A stretch of DNA of 64,000 bases from CAZCZU01 sp964503475 (GTDB lineage Bacteria; Pseudomonadota; Zetaproteobacteria; Mariprofundales; Mariprofundaceae). Position 1 is the first letter of the stretch. Each line of letters opens with the position of its first letter. The stretch lies in the NCBI GenBank assembly GCA_964503475.1, contig CAZCZU010000005.1:25402-89401 (forward strand), written 5' to 3'. The position numbers and the translations under genes are program-made. Below the pieces are notes generated by a model. The model saw nothing but the letters and a program-made list of their open reading frames with translations. It searched no databases and was not told the origin of the DNA. This document shows positions 59,102 through 64,000 of the stretch, piece after piece.

Positions 59102-59992
59102 CTATGCGTTGTCGGCCTGTTTCAGCAGCCAGTTCTCCAGTGCCTGGATGCGTGGCAGGCCCCTGTTCTCCTGTGGGCAGACGAAGTAGTAGGCATTGTC
59201 CTGGGTGAGGGTGTGTTCAAACGGCATCACCAGCTTGCCGGCTCTAAGCTCCTCGCCGACCAGTGACGGATCGACGATGGCGATGCCGACGCCATCGACG
59301 GCGGCTTGAATGGCGAAATTGCGTGTTTCGAACTCCAGCTCATGGGCGGGAGAAATGTCGCCGGCGCCGGCGGCATGTAGCCAGATATGCCAGTCATCCG
59401 GGCGCAGGCGGGCCTGCAGCAGCGTGTGGCGAACGAGGTCCTCAGGTTTTTGCAGGGGTGCGCCATCGCTCAGCAGCTTCGGGCTGCAGACCGGGGCCAG
59501 CGTTTCCGAGAAGAGATAGACGGTGTGTAGTCCGGGCCAGTCGCCATTGCCTGAGCGAATGGCGCAGTCGATATCTTCGCGGGCAAAGTCGACCAGAGAA
59601 ACCGAAGTGGAGATGCGAACCTCGATCTCCGGATGCAGACGCTGGAAACTGCTCAGGCGCGGAATAAACCAGCGCATGGCGAAAGTGGAGAGCATGCTGA
59701 TGCTCAGCAGCTCGTCGTGATGCCTGCGGCGCTGCAGCTGGATGATGGCGCGATCGATCAGTTCGAAACCTTCGGCGAGCTGCGGCAGCAGCGATTCACC
59801 GGCCGGGGTGAGAGTCAGCCCTGTCGGCGAGCGGTCGAAAAGGCGTACCTCCAGCGTCTCCTCCAGCCCCCGAATCTGGTGGCTCAGGGCGGAAGGGGTG
59901 ACAAAGAGCTCGCTTGCTGCCGCCTTCAGGTTGCGGTGGCGGGCGATGGTGACAAAGGCTCTGAGTGCATTCAGCGACGGTGAGGCTCGCAT
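59102..59992 (-). CDS. LysR-family transcriptional regulator (GcvA-like)
   Basis: A 296-aa LTTR. The N-terminal winged helix SLNALRAFVTIARHRNLKAAASELFVTPSALSHQIRGLEETL is followed by the GcvA-type effector domain. It is divergent from leuC across 380 bp holding an inverted repeat, so it may control leuCD or itself; this is inference and the effector is unknown. Confidence 0.92.
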   Translation of the reverse strand: MRASPSLNALRAFVTIARHRNLKAAASELFVTPSALSHQIRGLEETLEVRLFDRSPTGLTLTPAGESLLPQLAEGFELIDRAIIQLQRRRHHDELLSISMLSTFAMRWFIPRLSSFQRLHPEIEVRISTSVSLVDFAREDIDCAIRSGNGDWPGLHTVYLFSETLAPVCSPKLLSDGAPLQKPEDLVRHTLLQARLRPDDWHIWLHAAGAGDISPAHELEFETRNFAIQAAVDGVGIAIVDPSLVGEELRAGKLVMPFEHTLTQDNAYYFVCPQENRGLPRIQALENWLLKQADNA

Positions 59993-60253
59993 TCTTTATG
60001 AGACCCGCACCGTGCTGGAGAGGTGGTTGGTCCAGACAGTGTTTGAGTTGTTTGTATGCGACGTTGTTGCTGAAGGCCTGCGCGTTTGCGGCATCTGGCT
60101 TGCTCCGCCGCGCCGGATGCACGCTTTCGGCCGCGAGCCATAGCTACTGCTATGCCCCTTGCCTGCAAGCGTACCCCGATCGCACCGGTGCCGTGCCATA
60201 TATCCGCAATCCCATAAAGAACACGAGCCACTCATGAGAAAACCTCAACTCAA
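59993..60253. other. Gene-free intergenic stretch with a short perfect hairpin
   Basis: The first 260 bp of the 380-bp LysR-leuC gap. It holds no frame I can support. It includes the perfect hairpin CATAGCTACTGCTATG (about 60138-60153), set in a GC-rich stretch with a composition different from the AT-rich sequence immediately before leuC. This could be a repeat element or a decayed fragment. Confidence 0.5.
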
Positions 60254-60276
60254 GTGTAAAACATTTCATTTTATAC
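60254..60276. promoter_or_regulatory. Inverted repeat, possible LysR-type operator upstream of leuC
   Basis: GTGTAAAA (60254-60261) and TTTTATAC (60269-60276) are inverted copies with one mismatch and a 7-bp centre, resembling the T-N11-A sites of LysR-type regulators. It lies just upstream of a -10 box. Confidence 0.45.
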
Positions 60277-60299
60277 AAGGGCATCAATGCATCTATACT
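60271..60299 (+). promoter_or_regulatory. Probable leuC promoter
   Basis: TATACT (60294-60299) with a poor -35 (TTATAC, 60271-60276) at 17 bp; weak -35 elements are typical of activator-dependent promoters. The start of leuC is 73 bp further on. Confidence 0.45.
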
Positions 60300-60372
60300 G
60301 CGCCCAGTTTTGAGTAAAACTCTAGTGTGATTGGATGGCAAGTACACGGGTTTTGCGTATCAGGAGACAGGT

Positions 60373-61776
60373 ATGGGCAAAACGCTCTTTGACAAGGTTT
60401 GGGATCAGCACGTGGTGAGGGCCAACGACGATGGCTCCGTGCTGCTCTATATCGACCGCCATCTGGTGCATGAGGTGACCAGCCCGCAGGCTTTCGAGGG
60501 GCTGCGTCTGGCCGGGCGCAAGCCGTGGCGCACCTCGGCTGCCGTGGCGACTCCGGATCACAACGTGCCGACTGTCGATCTCGATAAGGGGATTGCCGAT
60601 CCGGTATCGCGTGCCCAGGTGGAGGCACTCGACGCCAATACGCAGGAGTTCGGTATCACCGAGTTCGGCCTGGGCGATATCCGTCAGGGCATCGTGCATG
60701 TGGTCGGCCCCGAGCAGGGCCTGACCTTGCCGGGCATGACGGTGGTTTGCGGTGATTCGCATACGGCGACACACGGCGCTTTCGGCGCCATCGCCATGGG
60801 CATCGGCACCTCCGAGGTGGAGCATGTGCTCGCCACCCAGTGCCTGATTCAGAAGAAGCCGAAGGTTATGCGCATCAATGTCGAGGGCGATCTTCCGGCC
60901 GGCATCACCGGCAAGGATGTGGCGCTGTTTATCATCGGCCATATCGGTACGGCTGGCGGCACGGGCTATGCGCTTGAGTTTGCCGGTTCGGCCATTCGTG
61001 CCCTTTCGATGGAAGGGCGCATGAGCCTCTGCAACATGGCCATCGAGGCCGGAGCCCGCTGTGGTATGGTGGCGGTGGACGATACCACCATCGATTACGT
61101 GAAGGGTCGTCCTTTCGCGCCAAAGGGCGATCAGTGGGATGCTGCAGTTGCTGCATGGCGCCAGTTGCACTCCGATGATGATGCCGCCTTCGATAGGGAG
61201 GTGACCCTTGATGCGGCCGAAATCGTGCCGCAGGTGACCTGGGGAACCAGCCCGGAAATGGTGGTGCCGGTGACGGCACATGTGCCGAACCCTGCTGATG
61301 CCAGGGATGAGGTGCAGCGCGAGGGATGGGCCCGGGCGCTGAGCTACATGGGGCTTGAGGCCGGCATGGCGATCAGCGATATCGAGGTTGATGTCGTATT
61401 CATCGGCTCCTGTACCAATGCCCGTATCGAGGATTTTCGCCAGGCCGCAGCCGTGGTGAAGGGCCATAAGAAGGCGGACAACGTCAAGCAGGTGCTGGTG
61501 GTGCCGGGCTCGGGGCTGGTGAAACAGCAGGCGGAAAAAGAGGGGCTTGACCGCATCTTTATCGATGCCGGTTTCGAGTGGCGTGAGCCGGGCTGCTCGA
61601 TGTGTCTGGCCATGAATGCCGATCGTCTGCAACCGGGCGAGCGCTGTGCTTCGACCAGTAACCGCAACTTCGAAGGTCGTCAGGGCATGGGTGGTCGTAC
61701 CCACCTGGTCAGCCCCGCCATGGCGGCAGCCGCGGCCGTAAGCGGCCATTTTGTCGATGTGCGCGATTGGAAATAA
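60373..61776 (+). CDS. leuC: 3-isopropylmalate dehydratase large subunit
   Basis: A 467-aa aconitase-family subunit for leucine synthesis. TLFDKVWDQHVV is the family N-terminus, VVCGDSHTATHGAFGAIAMGIG is the Fe-S-binding block, and SCTNARIEDF with EPGCSMCLAMN supplies the cluster cysteines. CAGGAGACAG lies before ATG 60373; the longer frame (from 60331) has no ribosome-binding site. leuD follows 10 bp after the stop. Confidence 0.97.
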   Translation: MGKTLFDKVWDQHVVRANDDGSVLLYIDRHLVHEVTSPQAFEGLRLAGRKPWRTSAAVATPDHNVPTVDLDKGIADPVSRAQVEALDANTQEFGITEFGLGDIRQGIVHVVGPEQGLTLPGMTVVCGDSHTATHGAFGAIAMGIGTSEVEHVLATQCLIQKKPKVMRINVEGDLPAGITGKDVALFIIGHIGTAGGTGYALEFAGSAIRALSMEGRMSLCNMAIEAGARCGMVAVDDTTIDYVKGRPFAPKGDQWDAAVAAWRQLHSDDDAAFDREVTLDAAEIVPQVTWGTSPEMVVPVTAHVPNPADARDEVQREGWARALSYMGLEAGMAISDIEVDVVFIGSCTNARIEDFRQAAAVVKGHKKADNVKQVLVVPGSGLVKQQAEKEGLDRIFIDAGFEWREPGCSMCLAMNADRLQPGERCASTSNRNFEGRQGMGGRTHLVSPAMAAAAAVSGHFVDVRDWK

Positions 61777-61786
61777 GGAGTCGAAC

Positions 61787-62425
61787 ATGGATGCATTTAC
61801 AACGTTGAAAGGCTTGGTGGCACCACTGGATCGAGCCAATGTCGATACCGACGCCATCATCCCGAAGCAGTTCCTGAAATCGATCAAGCGGACCGGTTAT
61901 GGCCCCTATCTGTTTGACGAATGGCGCTATGAGGATCACGGCGAGCCGGGCATGGACTGCACCAATCGTCCAAAACGGGTCGATTTCGTGCTCAACCAGC
62001 CGCGTTACCAAGGGGCTCAGGTCCTGCTGGCACGGGAGAACTTCGGCTGTGGCTCTTCGCGTGAGCATGCCCCGTGGGCGCTGCTCGATTACGGTTTCCG
62101 TTGCGTGATTGCGCCGAGCTTTGCCGACATCTTTTTCAACAACTGCTTCAAGAACGGCATCCTGCCGATCGTTCTGCTGGCCGATGTGGTGGATCGACTG
62201 TTCCGCGAGTGTGCGATGGAAAATGGCTACAGCCTCGCCATCGACCTGGCGGCGCAGACGGTGGCCACGCCGATGGGCGAGAGCTTCGCGTTTGAAGTGG
62301 ATGCCTTCCGCAAGCACTGCCTGCTCAACGGGCTGGATGATATCGGCCTTACGCTGCAGCAGGCGGACGATATCCGGGCCTACGAGGCGAAGCGTAAAGA
62401 GGAAGCGCCCTGGCTCTTTGCCTGA
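61787..62425 (+). CDS. leuD: 3-isopropylmalate dehydratase small subunit
   Basis: A 212-aa swivel subunit. VAPLDRANVDTDAIIPKQFL is the N-terminal signature and ARENFGCGSSREHAPWAL is the substrate-binding block; IAPSFADIFFNNCFKNGILPI follows. AAGGAG lies before ATG 61787. Together with LeuC it isomerises 2-isopropylmalate. LeuA and LeuB are not in the window. Confidence 0.97.
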   Translation: MDAFTTLKGLVAPLDRANVDTDAIIPKQFLKSIKRTGYGPYLFDEWRYEDHGEPGMDCTNRPKRVDFVLNQPRYQGAQVLLARENFGCGSSREHAPWALLDYGFRCVIAPSFADIFFNNCFKNGILPIVLLADVVDRLFRECAMENGYSLAIDLAAQTVATPMGESFAFEVDAFRKHCLLNGLDDIGLTLQQADDIRAYEAKRKEEAPWLFA

Positions 62426-62567
62426 GCCGGGCGGCCGGGGTGGAGATGGTCCGCCCCGGTGTAGCCTTTCGTTCAGGGATCTTTAATCTGCGGGTGGCAA
62501 GTTACATCGGCCGTTGCAGGGCTGCTGCGGCGAGCATGGGCAAATGAGAGGAAGGAGAGTGGGCTTT

Positions 62568-63260
62568 ATGCAGATGCGCAAACAAGTGATCTGGAGTGTG
62601 GCGATGGCCATGGGCGTGAGCCTGGCCGGCTGTGCGACCACGCCGAACGATCCGAACAAGAATACCAAGCAGGGGGCTGCGACCGGTGCGGCGGCAGGTG
62701 CTGTGCTTGGTGCCATTATTGGCTACCAGAACAACCGTGGCAGCGGTGCGGTGACCGGAGCCCTGGTGGGTGCGGCGGCCGGTGGTGCCCTGGGTGCCGG
62801 CGTCGGTGTCTACATGGACAAGCAGCAGGCCGAGTTCGAGCAGCAACTGGCCTCCGAGCGGCAGGCGCATCAGGTCGAGGTCGAACGCCTGAAGAACGAG
62901 AATCTGAAGATCACCATGAACAGCGAGGTGTCATTCGATTTCGGTTCGGCGGCGATCAAGCCAGCCTTCGACCGCACGCTGGACAAGGTGGCCGATATCC
63001 TGAAACGCTATCCGCGCACCACGATCCGTGTCATCGGCCATACCGACAATGTCGGCTCTGATGCCTACAATCGTCGCCTTTCCGAGGATCGTGCCAATGC
63101 GGTGGCCTGGTATCTGGAGGATGCGGGGCTTAATCCGCAGCGGGTCGTTGCCGAAGGGCGTGGCGAATCGCAGCCGCGGGCTTCGAATGACACGGAGGCC
63201 GGACGTCAGCTTAACCGGCGTGTCGAGATGCTGATCGTACCGGACAAGGATATTCAGTAG
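62568..63260 (+). CDS. OmpA-family lipoprotein with glycine-zipper region
   Basis: A 230-aa protein. A lipobox SLAGC follows a signal sequence (Cys at about residue 22). A glycine-zipper region (GAATGAAAGAVLGAIIG, ALVGAAAGGALGAGVGV) suits insertion in the outer membrane. A coiled linker leads to the OmpA-C peptidoglycan-binding domain (FDFGSAAIKP, IRVIGHTDNVGSDAYNRRLS). GAAGGAGAG lies 11 nt before ATG 62568. Resembles YiaD/YfiB-type lipoproteins. It likely tethers outer membrane and peptidoglycan. Confidence 0.92.
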   Translation: MQMRKQVIWSVAMAMGVSLAGCATTPNDPNKNTKQGAATGAAAGAVLGAIIGYQNNRGSGAVTGALVGAAAGGALGAGVGVYMDKQQAEFEQQLASERQAHQVEVERLKNENLKITMNSEVSFDFGSAAIKPAFDRTLDKVADILKRYPRTTIRVIGHTDNVGSDAYNRRLSEDRANAVAWYLEDAGLNPQRVVAEGRGESQPRASNDTEAGRQLNRRVEMLIVPDKDIQ

Positions 63261-63280
63261 CGCATCAAATAAATGCATGA

Positions 63281-63308
63281 AAAAGGCGGCCATTTGGCCG
63301 CCTTTTTT
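63281..63308. terminator. Bidirectional intrinsic terminator
   Basis: GGCGGCCA (63285-63292) pairs with TGGCCGCC (63295-63302) around TT, with A-run on the left and six T on the right. It serves the OmpA-like gene and the convergent barrel gene. Confidence 0.93.
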
Positions 63309-63323
63309 GTTTGCTGGTTTTAA

Positions 63324-63875
63324 TTAGAAGCGCAGGTCGAGCGTGGCGGAAATGCCGTCGACCGACACTTCGGTCTGGTTCGCCCACGGCTTGACGTTGT
63401 GCCAGTAACGCATCCACTCGGCGCCAAGGCTCCAGTTTTCATCCACGCGCAGCTTGGCGCCGCCGCCAAAGCTGAGGCTTGTCTTGGTCTGGTTGGTGTT
63501 GCCGGTAGCGCTTACCGCGCCGGTTGTGCCACCGACGAGCCCATACAGATGCACGGAATCACTGACCGGGAACTGACCCTTGGCCAGATAGGAGAAGAAG
63601 TACTTCATCTTGTAGCTTGTATTGACCAGGGTCACACCGTTAGTGCCACCAAGGCGCAACTCCAGGCCGAAGTAGTCGTTGATGTCGGTGCCGATGTAGC
63701 CGAAGCCGCCCAGGGCCGAGCCGGAGTTGGAGGCGCCTCCAGCTGGCTTGCTCTTGATCATGAACCCGCCCACACCCAGGCCGCCGTAATGTTCCATGTC
63801 CTGTGCCTGGGCGGTGCCGCCCACTCCAAACGCAAATGCCGCTGCAATGGCCGCCATGCGAATCATTTTTTTCAT
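63324..63875 (-). CDS. Outer-membrane beta-barrel protein (OmpA/porin-like)
   Basis: A 183-aa protein with a cleavable signal peptide (MKKMIRMAAIAAAFAFG to AQA) and alternating amphipathic strands such as GGFGYIGTDINDYFGLELRLG, SYLAKGQFPVSDSVHLYGLVG and SLSFGGGAKLRVDENWSLGAEW, ending in the outer-membrane signature Phe (LDLRF). It fits an 8-stranded barrel of the OMP_b-brl type. GGAGGAGG precedes ATG 63875. Confidence 0.9.
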   Translation of the reverse strand: MKKMIRMAAIAAAFAFGVGGTAQAQDMEHYGGLGVGGFMIKSKPAGGASNSGSALGGFGYIGTDINDYFGLELRLGGTNGVTLVNTSYKMKYFFSYLAKGQFPVSDSVHLYGLVGGTTGAVSATGNTNQTKTSLSFGGGAKLRVDENWSLGAEWMRYWHNVKPWANQTEVSVDGISATLDLRF

Positions 63876-63904
63876 AAGGCCTCCTCCAGGAAAGTATTAG
63901 GGTA

Positions 63905-63932
63905 ATTTAAGCATATCCATGGGACGATTCAA
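63905..63932 (-). promoter_or_regulatory. Probable promoter of the beta-barrel gene
   Basis: On the minus strand TTGAAT (63932-63927), 16-bp spacer, TTAAAT (63910-63905), 30 bp upstream of the start codon. The rest to 64000 shows nothing else I can name. Confidence 0.5.
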
Positions 63933-64000
63933 TCAGATCATCGGTTGGATGAGCGACCGGAATGGAGATGAACGAACCAAAAATGAAAAAGGGGTAGCCA

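Noticed and set aside
1..64000. CRISPR arrays, tRNA or rRNA genes
   Set aside because: No spaced repeat arrays, CCA-ended cloverleafs or rRNA-like conserved stretches were noticed. Short tRNA genes could only be excluded by a dedicated scan.

Overview
The window is chromosomal DNA from a Gram-negative proteobacterium. Supporting signs are an outer-membrane secretin (PilQ), an Mla-type lipid transport system, lipoproteins with lipoboxes and a beta-barrel porin-like protein. Gene content (pilMNOQ followed by aroKB, a large NAD-dependent glutamate dehydrogenase, pntA1-pntA2-pntB) suits a gamma- or zetaproteobacterium; I lean weakly to a marine zetaproteobacterium, but the sequence alone does not settle this. 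One run of 100 N (18704-18803) marks an assembly gap, so this is a draft contig.

Layout. 1-4565: late cobalamin genes (cbiB partial, a threonine-phosphate decarboxylase-like gene, cobU, cobT, cobC phosphatase, cobS) packed with overlapping starts and stops. 4569-7397: a membrane protein, a PhoX-like propeller lipoprotein and an MFS transporter. 7394-15218: the most unusual region. It has three paralogous Cys-rich peptides with twin-arginine signal-like leaders, two tandem ATP-grasp ligases, a radical SAM/SPASM-like enzyme, a PqqD-like peptide-binding protein, an HPr-kinase-related protein and an uncharacterised nucleotidyltransferase. I read it as a candidate peptide-modification (RiPP-like) system. 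A 265-bp MITE-like element sits between its two convergent arms.

15234-34304: a class A PBP, then a type IV pilus region. Here a FimT/PilV/PilW minor pilin set is followed by a very large PilX-like protein (917 aa). A second PilV/PilW/giant-PilX cassette follows (928 aa), coupled to a DUF4124-like cytochrome c, then pilM, pilN, pilO, pilQ (no pilP), aroK and aroB. 34353-42246 on the minus strand: BAX inhibitor-like and FxsA-like membrane proteins, then a compact operon alr-mlaE-mlaF-mlaD-TPR lipoprotein-ybdK-like ligase-M20 peptidase. 42319-53148: giant glutamate dehydrogenase, radC, CBS protein, CPA2 antiporter, DHH phosphoesterase, GGDEF protein and rlmB. 53157-64000: zinc-ribbon protein, folB, folK, transhydrogenase, Rieske protein, sulfotransferase-like protein, LysR regulator, leuC/leuD, OmpA-like lipoprotein and an outer-membrane barrel protein.

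Most of the window is ordinary core metabolism and envelope biology. The Cys-rich peptide cluster and the duplicated giant PilX cassettes are the parts that look new. No tRNA, rRNA, CRISPR array or intact insertion sequence was recognised.
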